From: Pseudobdellovibrionaceae bacterium
GTDB taxonomy: Bacteria; Bdellovibrionota; Bdellovibrionia; Bdellovibrionales; UBA1609
Reading direction: 5' to 3'
DNA: 63,604 bases
Assembly: GCA_025354795.1 (NCBI GenBank)
Contig: JANXMF010000081.1
Span: forward strand, 1-63,604
A model generated the notes under the pieces. It did no database searches and had not been told where the DNA came from. It worked only from the letters and a program-made list of their open reading frames with translations. The translations under genes were made by a program, and so were the position numbers. Shown here piece by piece: positions 32,467 through 40,443 of this stretch (positions are counted from its first letter, which is position 1; the number at the start of each line of letters is the position of its first letter).

Positions 32467-34398
32467 ATGGTACACAGTCGGCGTCATATTAACCCGCGGC
32501 TCCGTTTAGCCATGATTAAGATGCGCTACCCGATCGCTGTATTCAATGTCGCGGTTGTGTTGTTGATGCGATTCTTCGCTGCTGACTATGTTGGGAGCGA
32601 TCTCCCGCTGTTTTTTATTTTTGCCATCACTTTAACCTCAATTGTGGGTGGCTTGCTGCCGGGAATATTGGCGACTCTACTAAGTGGAGCCATCGGGACT
32701 TATGTTTTTACCCCGGCGATTTTTTCGGTCGTTGCGACCTCACCCAGTCTGCACCAAGTGCACTTGGTGGCATTTCTCATTGAGGGTCTTTTGGTCAGTG
32801 TGGTTTGTGGGCAACTCCTTAGCGCCAAAAATCGGATGGACGCAAGCGTTGAGATTTTTCACACGCTGTTTGAGTTTGCCAGTGTGGGTGTCAGCCAGGT
32901 GGATTTGCGCACGGGGCGTATCGAAAATGCCAATCAAAAACTGTGCGAGATCACCGGCTATACCTTGGCTGAATTGTGTGAATTGACTCCCGTGCAGTTG
33001 GCCCATCCCGAGGACGGCCAAACCAATCTACAGCCGTTTCAGGATTTGCTTGCGGGTCGCACCCGTCAATACGTAAGCGAGACTCGCATCTTACGCAAGG
33101 ACGGGCAAGGCGCCTGGCTGCGGGTGAATGCACAACGACTGACGTCGACAGCCGATCAAAGCGAACGTATTTTCAATATTGTTCAGGATATTACGGCCCA
33201 AAAAAATTCCCAAGAAGAGTTGGTGCGCGCTAAAGAGGCGGCTGAGGCTTCCAATTTAGCCAAGAGTACTTTTTTGGCTAATATGAGCCACGAAATTCGC
33301 ACGCCGCTTGGCGCGATTATGGGTTTTTCAGAATTGATCGCCGATCCGTTGGTTACGGGTTCAGAAAAGCAGTGTTACCATGGCGCCATTCAGCGCAACG
33401 GCGAGTTGTTGGCCAACATCATCAGCGACATCCTCGATCTCTCCAAGGTTGATGCCGGCAAAATGGAAGTGCATGTGGTGCCGGTGGCTTTAAGCGAGAT
33501 ACTCAATGACACCAAAACCCTGCTTGGTCTTCAGGCCAGCGAAAAGGGCGTGGCGTTGAAAATTCAAGTGGACGACAACGTGCCCGAAATCATTCGCACC
33601 GACCCTTTACGCCTGCGCCAAATCCTCAGCAACGTGGTCGGCAATGCCATTAAGTTTACCTCGAAAGGTTCAATCTCGGTCGCGGTCAAACGCGGGCGTT
33701 TGGATGATCATGACCGGCTGCTGTTTGTGGTGGAAGACACCGGCATGGGTATTGAGAAAGACCAAGTGGGAAAACTCTTTACACCATTTTCGCAAGCGTT
33801 TCCTGGTCCCGTGCGCAGCGCGGGCGGAACGGGCCTCGGGCTGGTGCTGGCTCGGCGCCTTGCGAATTTACTGGGCGGCGATGTCGATTTGACCCAAACC
33901 GAAGTCAATTGTGGCAGCACGTTCGCGGTGTCGGTAGATCCGGGGCCGATCCTCGGCATTACCTATGTTGAAGCTCGGCGGGGTGAACAACAAAACTTAC
34001 GCTTGCAGGCGACTCCTCGCCTGGATGGGACCAAGGTCTTGCTGGCCGACGATGCAGTGGACAATCAAATCCTGGTCGCGCATATATTAAAATTGGCGGG
34101 AGCGACAGTGGACGTCGCTAGCAATGGTCGTGAGGCCATCGAGCGGGCGCGACTCGAACGCTACGATGTGGTGTTGATGGATATTCAAATGCCAGTGATG
34201 GATGGTTTCGAAGCCACCGCCGAACTCAGGCGCGAAGGCTATGGTGGAAAAATCATCGCGTTAACGGCATTTGCCTTGAGCGGTGAGAAGCAACGATGCT
34301 TGGACAATGGCTTTGACGATCACGTCAGCAAACCCATTAACCGCGGGGTCCTCATCGAGGGCATTCGGCGGTTGCGCCCGGTCTCGCCGGGAGTTTAG
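32467..34398 (+). CDS. Hybrid sensor histidine kinase (MASE-like, PAS, HisKA, HATPase, REC)
   Basis: 643 residues. Three to four membrane helices in the first ~120 (DUF4118-like) are followed by a PAS domain (~130-240), then HisKA with phosphate-accepting histidine in ANMSHEIRTPLG (H275), then the ATPase with NVVGNAIKFT, EDTGMGI and GGTGLGL. A receiver domain ends the protein, with the phosphoacceptor in VVLMDIQMPVMDG and the closing lysine in VSKPINR. It is a complete phosphorelay kinase, probably sensing a membrane or cytoplasmic cue. ATG at 32467 has AAGG eight bases before. No partner regulator is adjacent. Confidence 0.92.
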   Translation: MVHSRRHINPRLRLAMIKMRYPIAVFNVAVVLLMRFFAADYVGSDLPLFFIFAITLTSIVGGLLPGILATLLSGAIGTYVFTPAIFSVVATSPSLHQVHLVAFLIEGLLVSVVCGQLLSAKNRMDASVEIFHTLFEFASVGVSQVDLRTGRIENANQKLCEITGYTLAELCELTPVQLAHPEDGQTNLQPFQDLLAGRTRQYVSETRILRKDGQGAWLRVNAQRLTSTADQSERIFNIVQDITAQKNSQEELVRAKEAAEASNLAKSTFLANMSHEIRTPLGAIMGFSELIADPLVTGSEKQCYHGAIQRNGELLANIISDILDLSKVDAGKMEVHVVPVALSEILNDTKTLLGLQASEKGVALKIQVDDNVPEIIRTDPLRLRQILSNVVGNAIKFTSKGSISVAVKRGRLDDHDRLLFVVEDTGMGIEKDQVGKLFTPFSQAFPGPVRSAGGTGLGLVLARRLANLLGGDVDLTQTEVNCGSTFAVSVDPGPILGITYVEARRGEQQNLRLQATPRLDGTKVLLADDAVDNQILVAHILKLAGATVDVASNGREAIERARLERYDVVLMDIQMPVMDGFEATAELRREGYGGKIIALTAFALSGEKQRCLDNGFDDHVSKPINRGVLIEGIRRLRPVSPGV

Positions 34399-34419
34399 TT
34401 TCATTCGCGAGAGGTAATT

Positions 34420-34896
34420 ATGTACATCACGGTGGTGCAAAAACGCAAAAGTGCGGTCGGCGCCGGTTCGTTTTTGTTTTTTATGCTCTTATTCATGTCG
34501 CTAGCCTATAGTATCTCAGTTTATAAAACAAAAATGGTTTGGTTCGGGCTCAGCGCTTGCCTTATTTCTCTCTCTGGGATCTTGCATGCGGTGTGGAAAA
34601 AGGAACTGCTAATGCAGATTGATGATGTCGGAATTTACGATCGCCGCTTGGGCATCGGCAAAATAAAATGGGAGGATGTGGCCGAGGTGCAACTGCAGGT
34701 GACCGAAGAAAATCGCTTCCTGTGTTTTCGCATGCGCAATCCCGAGCCCTACCTGGCGCGGCTGAAGGGCAAGGAGCGTGAGCGGGTGCTCTATCATCGG
34801 GGCCTGGGGTTTCAGGGCTTCAATATCGATGTAAGTCCTGTGGACGTCAATTTGCTCGAATTGAAAAAACTGATTGATGTGCGGGTAGGCCGTTAA
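34420..34896 (+). CDS. Two-helix membrane protein with PH-like domain (STM3941 type)
   Basis: 158 residues. Two membrane helices (~16-34 and ~40-58) precede a bacterial PH-like domain: the QIDDVGIYDRRLGIGKIKWEDVAEVQ stretch is typical of the STM3941 family. Function in such proteins is not established. GAGAGGTAATT precedes the ATG at 34420. It follows the hybrid kinase by 21 bases and is likely cotranscribed. Confidence 0.7.
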   Translation: MYITVVQKRKSAVGAGSFLFFMLLFMSLAYSISVYKTKMVWFGLSACLISLSGILHAVWKKELLMQIDDVGIYDRRLGIGKIKWEDVAEVQLQVTEENRFLCFRMRNPEPYLARLKGKERERVLYHRGLGFQGFNIDVSPVDVNLLELKKLIDVRVGR

Positions 34897-34975
34897 GGCT
34901 CAAGTCTGGTGCCGCATTGGGGGAAACTGGACCTTCTTGGCGACCACGGCGTGAACGGCCTGCCATTGCACGCTG

Positions 34976-35452
34976 CTATTTGTAAACAATTTCCACGATC
35001 TCCGCGTTCAGCAGTCCCGCCGGTCGGTGGATCTCAATCTCATCGCCCTGAGCCTTGCCAAGCAGCGCCTTAGCCATGGGCGACTTCCAACTGATTTTGT
35101 TGGCTCCGGGCTCGATTTCATCCTCGCCTACAATTTGATAAACTTTGCGTACGCGATCCTCGTCCTCAATGGTCACGGTGGCGCCAAAAACCACTTTGTC
35201 GCTTTTCACTTCACTGGGGTTGACGACTCTGGCGCTTTCAATGCGGTCGCGCAAAAACTTAAGGCGCTTGTCGATTTCGCGCAGCCGGCGTTTGCCGTAA
35301 ATGTAGTCGCCGTTTTCACTGCGATCGCCATTGCCTGCGGCCCACGCCACGGTTTCCACCAGCTTCGGGCGCTCACCATGAAATAATTCGGTGAATTCCG
35401 CTTGCAACTTTTTGAATCCTTGCGGAGTTATGTAGTTGGGAATTTCACTCAT
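34976..35452 (-). CDS. greB: Transcription elongation factor GreB
   Basis: 158 residues, the same length as E. coli GreB. The coiled-coil N-terminus carries GDRSENGDYIYGKRRLREIDKRLKFL, which separates GreB from GreA. The C-terminal FKBP-like domain contains ISWKSPMAKALLGK. GreB stimulates transcript cleavage by stalled RNA polymerase through the acidic tip of the coiled coil. ATG at 35452. It is divergent from the YkgJ-like gene. Confidence 0.93.
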   Translation of the reverse strand: MSEIPNYITPQGFKKLQAEFTELFHGERPKLVETVAWAAGNGDRSENGDYIYGKRRLREIDKRLKFLRDRIESARVVNPSEVKSDKVVFGATVTIEDEDRVRKVYQIVGEDEIEPGANKISWKSPMAKALLGKAQGDEIEIHRPAGLLNAEIVEIVYK

Positions 35453-35476
35453 GACTCAAAGTTACCTGGAGTGGAG

Positions 35477-36136
35477 ATGATGAGCAACCTATTCAATCCG
35501 ATACTCGCACAGTGGTTCAAGGGCCTGAACGTACCGGTGCCGCCGGTGGACTGTGAGCGCTGCACCCTCGCCGGTCTCGAGCCGGCGCAGGCGCAACGTT
35601 GGGCGCGCTACAAGTGCTGCACCTTTCAACCTTATGTCGCGAATTTTTATTGTGGTGCAATGCTGGAAGCTGGACTGTCGCCATTTAGAGACCGGGCCAT
35701 TTTCCAGGCGATCGGGGTTGTGGCCACCCGCGCGTTTCGCGGTTTCAATTCAGCCACTCCTGAGGCGGACAAAGGTGACGCCAATCTTTGCACCTTTTTT
35801 AATCGCGAAGAGCGCAACTGTGGCATTAGGGATTTTCGTCCGGGTGAGTGCGGGCTCTATTTCTGCGGGCCCGGTTCGGCAGCGCGCGAACAATTGGCTC
35901 AGCAAGCATTGCACCTTGAATCGGGCATCGCACAGATGGCGCTGGCGCACTTTGGCTATTCTCCGCGCGCGATCTGTGTTCAGCTCGAGCATCTCAATGC
36001 GCCGTCTGAAGGTTTGGTCTCACTCTCACGCCCAGAGGCGGAAGAGATTTACCGCTTCTCATGGGCTTGGCTCCAACGCCTAGACCGCTCCGAAGTCTTG
36101 TCGTGGACCAGTTTTACGGGTAAGACTGGCCTGTGA
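35477..36136 (+). CDS. Cysteine-rich YkgJ-like protein
   Basis: 219 residues with about ten cysteines. DCERC near the start, then KCCTFQPYVANFYCG, and a REERNCGIRDFRPGECGLYFC segment that matches the C-x-RP-x-C-x-C end of the YkgJ family (putative zinc/iron or iron-sulfur binders). The ATG at 35477 has GGAG five bases before it. Its stop overlaps the sufE start (GTGA), and a bacterioferritin follows, which supports an iron or Fe-S role. Confidence 0.7.
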   Translation: MMSNLFNPILAQWFKGLNVPVPPVDCERCTLAGLEPAQAQRWARYKCCTFQPYVANFYCGAMLEAGLSPFRDRAIFQAIGVVATRAFRGFNSATPEADKGDANLCTFFNREERNCGIRDFRPGECGLYFCGPGSAAREQLAQQALHLESGIAQMALAHFGYSPRAICVQLEHLNAPSEGLVSLSRPEAEEIYRFSWAWLQRLDRSEVLSWTSFTGKTGL

Positions 36137-36555
36137 CTATAGCTGAGCGCCAACATCAGATCGTGCAGGAATTCCACAGTCTCACGGATTGGGAAGACCG
36201 CTATAAAAAGCTAATCGAGCTCGGCAAAGCTATGTCGGCGATGCCGCTCACGCTGCAACTGGATGACTACATGGTCAGAGGTTGCCAATCCAAAGTTTGG
36301 ATTCACGCCCGTTTGGAGAACGGAAAAATCATCTTTACTGCCGACAGTGATGCACTTTTGGTGCGCGGGCTGGTGGCGCTGCTGATGCGCATCTATTCCG
36401 ACGCGACGCCTGATGAGATTCTCGCCACCGCTCCCGATTTTGTTAAAGCCATTGGTTTGGAGTCCAAGCTATCTCCCAGCCGCGCGAATGGTTTGTTCGC
36501 GATGATCAAACAGATTAAGTTTTACGCGTTGGCGTTTCAAAGCCTAGCCAAATAG
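36133..36555 (+). CDS. sufE: SufE cysteine-desulfurase acceptor
   Basis: 140 residues. The catalytic cysteine is in VRGCQSKVW at C51, the same number as in E. coli SufE. SufE accepts sulfane sulfur from SufS for Fe-S cluster assembly. Start is GTG 36133, overlapping the stop of the preceding gene (GTGA), so the two are coupled. The rest of the suf operon is not in this window. Confidence 0.93.
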   Translation: MTIAERQHQIVQEFHSLTDWEDRYKKLIELGKAMSAMPLTLQLDDYMVRGCQSKVWIHARLENGKIIFTADSDALLVRGLVALLMRIYSDATPDEILATAPDFVKAIGLESKLSPSRANGLFAMIKQIKFYALAFQSLAK

Positions 36556-36593
36556 CGGGCGTTGAGGTAAGTTTTTATACGAAGAGGTGGGCA

Positions 36594-37028
36594 ATGAATA
36601 ATCAAACCGAAGTGATTGCTTGTTTAAACGAGATTCTCGAATGTGAACTCGCGGGAGTGGTTCGCTACACCCACTATTCGTTGATGGTCTTTGGTCACAA
36701 TCGCATTCCCATAGTGAAGTGGTTGCGCGAGCAGGCTATGGAATCTCTCGCGCACGCCGGTATCGCTGGTGAACATATCACTACCCTTGGCGGACATCCG
36801 AGCTTAAAAATCGGCAAGCTGACCGAGACCCATAAACACTCGCTTTCCGATATTTTGTCGGAGAGTCTTGAGCACGAAAATGTGCAGGTGAAAAATCTGC
36901 GGCACTTACTCAAGCTGGTGGAGCGCGAATCGATCTATTTGGAAGAGTACGCCCGCGCCATGATTTGTGAGGAAGAGCTGCACATCTCGGAAGTCGAAAA
37001 GATGTTGCGCTCGCAACCAAAAGGTTAA
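36594..37028 (+). CDS. Bacterioferritin-like ferritin
   Basis: 144 residues of the four-helix ferritin fold. Diiron ligands are visible: E18, E50 with H54 (ESLAH), and the final EEELH pair. The haem-binding methionine of classical Bfr is not at its usual place (leucine instead), so a haem-free form is likely. The LGGHPSLKIGKL loop and the SLEHE helix match a common bacterioferritin subfamily. GAGGTGGGCA precedes the ATG. Stores iron or protects against peroxide. The last four bases overlap the converging yebC gene. Confidence 0.85.
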   Translation: MNNQTEVIACLNEILECELAGVVRYTHYSLMVFGHNRIPIVKWLREQAMESLAHAGIAGEHITTLGGHPSLKIGKLTETHKHSLSDILSESLEHENVQVKNLRHLLKLVERESIYLEEYARAMICEEELHISEVEKMLRSQPKG

Positions 37029-37729
37029 AGCGAGGCGTGCACTCGGTGCGAATCGTCGTTGTCCTCAAGCGCCTCAAGTAGTTCCAAAACTTCTTTTTTC
37101 TGCGCCTCATCGATCTTGGTTGGGTCTTTCGCTTTGAACGAAAGTTCACTCACCGTCACTTCCCAACCGCGGCCTTGCAGTGCCGCACGCACCGCATCCA
37201 GATCCTCAATTCCCGCGTAAAACACATAAATTCCGTCTTCTTCTTCTTTATAAACTTCATTGGCGCCCACTTCGATGGCTTCTTCCTCAGGGTCGCCGAC
37301 CTGGGCTTTTTTGCCATGAATCATTCCCACGCGCTCAAACATCCACGCTACGGCTCCGCTCTCCCCTAAATTCCCACCATTGGACTTAAACAGGTTGCGC
37401 AGTTCTGAAACCGTGCGATTGCGATTGTCGGTCTGGCACTCGACAATAATGCCCACGCCATGGGGGCCATAACCTTCGTAAACGATCTCTTCAACCACAC
37501 TGCCGTCATCGAGTTGGCCGGTGCCTTTTTTAATGGCGCGTTCAATGGTTTCTTTGGGGCAAGAGGCTTCGCGGGCTTCGGCTATTGCTAACTTCAGCCG
37601 AGAGTTGGCTGCGGGGTCGCCGCCACCTAATTTAGCGGCCACCGCGATTTCGCGTGCGAGTTTGGTGAACACCGCGCCTTTTTTTTGTGCGGCATCGAGT
37701 TTGCCGGCTTTTTTCCATGATTTACCCAT
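37025..37729 (-). CDS. yebC: YebC/PmpR-family (TACO1-like) protein
   Basis: 234 residues. MGKSWKKAGKLDAAQKKGAVFTKLAREI at the N-terminus, then NRLKLAIAEAREASCPKETIERAIKKGTG and NRNRTVSELRNLFKSNGGNLGESGAVAWMF are the classic YebC blocks. Members act as transcriptional regulators or, as recently shown for relatives, help translation through difficult sequences. ATG at 37729 has GGGAGAG upstream; the frame continues to 37855 but only this start is family-like. Confidence 0.93.
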   Translation of the reverse strand: MGKSWKKAGKLDAAQKKGAVFTKLAREIAVAAKLGGGDPAANSRLKLAIAEAREASCPKETIERAIKKGTGQLDDGSVVEEIVYEGYGPHGVGIIVECQTDNRNRTVSELRNLFKSNGGNLGESGAVAWMFERVGMIHGKKAQVGDPEEEAIEVGANEVYKEEEDGIYVFYAGIEDLDAVRAALQGRGWEVTVSELSFKAKDPTKIDEAQKKEVLELLEALEDNDDSHRVHASL

Positions 37730-37784
37730 AAACTCTCCCAAATAAAATCGATGATGGCTCAGGAAGCTGGGGTTGGGCAAGCGC

Positions 37785-38516
37785 TTAAAAGGTTTCGCCG
37801 CTCCGTAAGAAGCGCCACTGGCCCTCCGGGAGTTTGCCAAGCGCGATCTGCCCAATGCGCACTCGTTTTAGCCCGAGCACGCGCAAGCCAACGGCTTCGC
37901 ACATCTTGCGAATTTGGCGTTTCATACCTTCTTTTAAAACAAAGCGCAGCTGCTCGTCGTTGATCCATTCCACCTGCGCCGGCTTGAGCGCGCGACCCTC
38001 GATGACCAGACTGCCGTTGCGCAAGCGTTGCAGATCGTGGTTCGCAAGCTGGCCCGCGACGCGCACGATGTATTCCTTTTCGACCGCTGAATTCTCACCA
38101 ATGAGTTTCTTGGCCACCACTCCATCTTGGGTGAACACCAGCAGGCCTTGCGAATCAATGTCGAGGCGGCCGGCCGTGGCAATACCTCGCAGGTGGCTTG
38201 CATGAAGTGGCTTTTTATCGCCGGGATCTTGATTGGTGGCGGTAAGTAGCTTGATGGCGGCGTCATAGCCGTCTTCGGGTTGGGATGAAACATAACCTTT
38301 GGGTTTATTGAGGAGGATCGTGACCTTCTCACTTAAAATCTGGCGCGCGCGCGGCAAAATTTCGAGCGTCACCGAAGGCAGCACTTTGCTGCCAAGCTGG
38401 TTGACGATCTGACCATCGACTTTGACGAGACCAGCGGCGATAAGTTCGTCGGCTTCGCGGCGCGAACAGAGTCCACGCGAACTCATTAATTTGCTGAGGC
38501 GAATCGGTTCATTCAC
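37785..38516 (-). CDS. RsuA/RluB-family pseudouridine synthase
   Basis: 243 residues. S4 RNA-binding domain ([21 protein letters not shown]) then the synthase domain with the catalytic aspartate in [15 protein letters not shown] and the C-terminal [14 protein letters not shown]. It modifies ribosomal RNA; the sequence is between RluB and RluF and the site cannot be assigned. I place the start at GTG 38516, which overlaps the stop of the upstream PTPS-like gene and begins like its family. TTG 38540 is possible. Confidence 0.85.
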   Translation of the reverse strand: MNEPIRLSKLMSSRGLCSRREADELIAAGLVKVDGQIVNQLGSKVLPSVTLEILPRARQILSEKVTILLNKPKGYVSSQPEDGYDAAIKLLTATNQDPGDKKPLHASHLRGIATAGRLDIDSQGLLVFTQDGVVAKKLIGENSAVEKEYIVRVAGQLANHDLQRLRNGSLVIEGRALKPAQVEWINDEQLRFVLKEGMKRQIRKMCEAVGLRVLGLKRVRIGQIALGKLPEGQWRFLRSGETF

Positions 38517-38853
38517 TGAGCGCACTTCGCCCACTGACAAAACGGTTTTTGCGCGTCTCTTGCAGCGCCAGCGCGAGAATTTTCCCCTGCAGGGGCGTGG
38601 TTTGCAGACGGTCGTAAATCCACTCCACCAACCATTCGCCAGTGGAATGGGTAACGAGCTTAGTGAGATCGTGTCGGTCTAGCTCCGGCAAGATCTTAAC
38701 TTCCACTTCGTTTTGGGCCAAGGCTTGATCTCGCGGCGCCGTCGTGACTTCCAGATAATACTGATGCCCATGACGCTTTTCTTTGCGCGCTCCAGTGATG
38801 AGACTGTGCGTGCCACGAAAACTAAAGCGGGTGGTGGTGGCGATCAAGGCCAT
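38509..38853 (-). CDS. PTPS/QueD-fold protein lacking the catalytic cysteine
   Basis: 114 residues. The zinc histidines of the family are present (H16 in RGTHS, H28 and H30 in RHGHQYY) and so is a closing glutamate in LQETRKN. The catalytic cysteine that normally sits just before HGH is absent (the segment reads KEKRHGH). It is therefore a PTPS/QueD homologue that may do a different reaction. ATG at 38853 overlaps the upstream PTPS gene by 10 bases; it is followed by the pseudouridine synthase with an 8-base overlap. Confidence 0.78.
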   Translation of the reverse strand: MALIATTTRFSFRGTHSLITGARKEKRHGHQYYLEVTTAPRDQALAQNEVEVKILPELDRHDLTKLVTHSTGEWLVEWIYDRLQTTPLQGKILALALQETRKNRFVSGRSALSE

Positions 38854-39257
38854 ACGTCCACCCATAAATCTTCGTTCTCATAGAGGCGAATCTTCACCAC
38901 TCGCACCTGTGGTGCTTTGAGTGTGCGCGTGAGCCGTGCAAGTAAGTAGCTCGCCAGATTTTCAGTGGTCGGCACGGTGGATTTAAATTCCGCTTGGGTA
39001 AAATTCACGTGTTGACCGGCAATTGGCGCCAGCACCTCATCCAAAAGTTGATCAACGTCGGTGAGATTCAAAACCATTCCGGTGTGTGGGTCTACTGGAC
39101 CTTCGAAATAAGCTTCGAGTTCATAATTGTGGCCGTGCCCGGTGGCGGTGAAGCAGGCGCCGAAAGTTTCTCGATTGCGCTCAGCCGACCATTCTTCCAC
39201 CGCATAACGATGCATGCATTGAAAGCCCTTGCGCCGGGCTAAGCGCGTGACCGTCAT
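38844..39257 (-). CDS. 6-pyruvoyl-tetrahydropterin synthase (PTPS) homologue
   Basis: 137 residues. The layout is closer to eukaryotic PTPS than to QueD: CFTATGHGHNYELEAY, then GPVDPHTGMVLNLTDVDQ. Zinc ligands H16, H41 and H43 and the cysteine C35 are present; the active-site histidine H83 is kept but its aspartate is glutamine (GQHVNF). PTPS converts dihydroneopterin triphosphate to 6-pyruvoyl-tetrahydropterin. It overlaps the upstream reductase by 4 bases (ATGA), so coupled translation is likely. Confidence 0.85.
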   Translation of the reverse strand: MTVTRLARRKGFQCMHRYAVEEWSAERNRETFGACFTATGHGHNYELEAYFEGPVDPHTGMVLNLTDVDQLLDEVLAPIAGQHVNFTQAEFKSTVPTTENLASYLLARLTRTLKAPQVRVVKIRLYENEDLWVDVWP

Positions 39258-40006
39258 AGCGATATGCCGCCGTCAACAGTCAAGATGGTTCCGGTTGTCC
39301 ACTCCGAACGCAGCAAGAATTCACAGGCTGCGGCGATCTCCTCAGGGCGTCCCATGCGGCCAAGCGGTTGTGCTTGGTGCGCACTGACGCGCGCCGGATC
39401 GTTTGCGGGCAAGCGGTGAAAATCATGAATCGGGGTATCCACCAGCCCGGGGCATAAACAGTTCACTCGAATCTGGTCAGGGGCCCACTCAAGCGCGAGA
39501 GTTTTGGTCCAGTTAATCATCGCCGCTTTCAGCGCCGAGTAGGCGGCGGTACCGGCAATCGGTCGTTCACCTAAGGTTGAGCTAATATTCACGACGGCCG
39601 AGGAGTGGGCGGCCTTGAGGTGCGGATAGAGTTCCCGGGTTAAGCGCACCGCCGACAAAAGGTTGCCGTTGAACTGCCGTTCCCAAATGGCGTCGGAGGT
39701 CTGTTGGAAACTCAACCGATCAAAGATCCCGGCATTATTCACCACACCAAGTAGGGGGCGGCCGCAAGATTTTAACCATAAACTAATTTCATTTATTGTA
39801 GCATGGGTCTCATCCGCTCGCGCCAAATCGACAGTCGAAAAAGAAAATGCATTGGCGGGAAAAGTGCTCGCCACTCCTTGGAGTTTGGCGCGGTCACGGC
39901 CCAGCCCGTAAACCAAATGACCCAGTGCGGCGAGATGGCTCGCAATCGCAAGTCCTATTCCACCTCCGGCCCCAGACACTATGAAAGCCCCAAGCCTATT
40001 TGACAT
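39254..40006 (-). CDS. Short-chain dehydrogenase/reductase
   Basis: 250 residues of a classical SDR. Nucleotide-binding SGAGGGIG (11-18), NNAG (90-93), catalytic serine near 142 (ISSTLG), Y156 and K160 (YSALK), and the C-terminal TVDGG are all present. Sequence alone cannot tell the substrate. Because it is the first gene of an operon with two PTPS-fold genes, a sepiapterin-reductase-like role in tetrahydropterin synthesis is a reasonable guess. ATG at 40006; TTG 40042 is unlikely. Confidence 0.88.
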   Translation of the reverse strand: MSNRLGAFIVSGAGGGIGLAIASHLAALGHLVYGLGRDRAKLQGVASTFPANAFSFSTVDLARADETHATINEISLWLKSCGRPLLGVVNNAGIFDRLSFQQTSDAIWERQFNGNLLSAVRLTRELYPHLKAAHSSAVVNISSTLGERPIAGTAAYSALKAAMINWTKTLALEWAPDQIRVNCLCPGLVDTPIHDFHRLPANDPARVSAHQAQPLGRMGRPEEIAAACEFLLRSEWTTGTILTVDGGISL

Positions 40007-40048
40007 GGCGCCGAATCTAACAAACACCTCCCTAAAACTCAAGGACGG

Positions 40049-40168
40049 TCACTGAACGCGAACAAAATGAATGTGGTTTTCGACGGTGCCGACGTATTGA
40101 AAGCCTTCCAATGTCGAACTGCCGTCCGCGGTCGTCTTTAGCGTCACGGTGAGCGCGCCAAAACTGAG
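40049..40168 (-). pseudogene. Possible in-frame coding remnant after a stop
   Basis: The 39 codons directly after the TAA of the small cysteine gene stay open in the same frame and read as ordinary-looking protein (TVTLKTTADGSSTLEGFQYV... ending FVRVQ) before a TGA at 40051-40049. It may be the tail of a decayed gene or chance. No start or ribosome site is visible. Confidence 0.3.
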
Positions 40169-40390
40169 TTAAGCCGCTTTCTTCTTCATCATAAAAGCCT
40201 GATACTTGCGATCAAAATCCGCCGGCTTCTCACCCTTCTTATTCACTAGACCCTCCTTAAACCACACAAAGTGGTCCGCGCAGAAACCCAATTTATGAGT
40301 CTTGCCGGTGCATTTTTCCACGCAGCACGAAGTAGGGGTCATCTGAATCACGTTGGAGGGGGCGGGGGCGACAGTTTTTTCTTTGGCCAT
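40169..40390 (-). CDS. Small cysteine-cluster protein (73 aa)
   Basis: The sequence TSCCVEKCTGKTHKLGFCADHF holds four cysteines plus histidines and may bind zinc. The C-terminus is lysine-rich. AGGAG seven bases before the ATG at 40390 fixes the start. It follows the oligopeptide-binding gene by 53 bases on the same strand. No known family. Confidence 0.7.
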   Translation of the reverse strand: MAKEKTVAPAPSNVIQMTPTSCCVEKCTGKTHKLGFCADHFVWFKEGLVNKKGEKPADFDRKYQAFMMKKKAA

Positions 40391-40443
40391 TTTCAACTCC
40401 TGATTTGAAGGTCTTCTTCTCATCGGAAGGATCCACCCCGACC

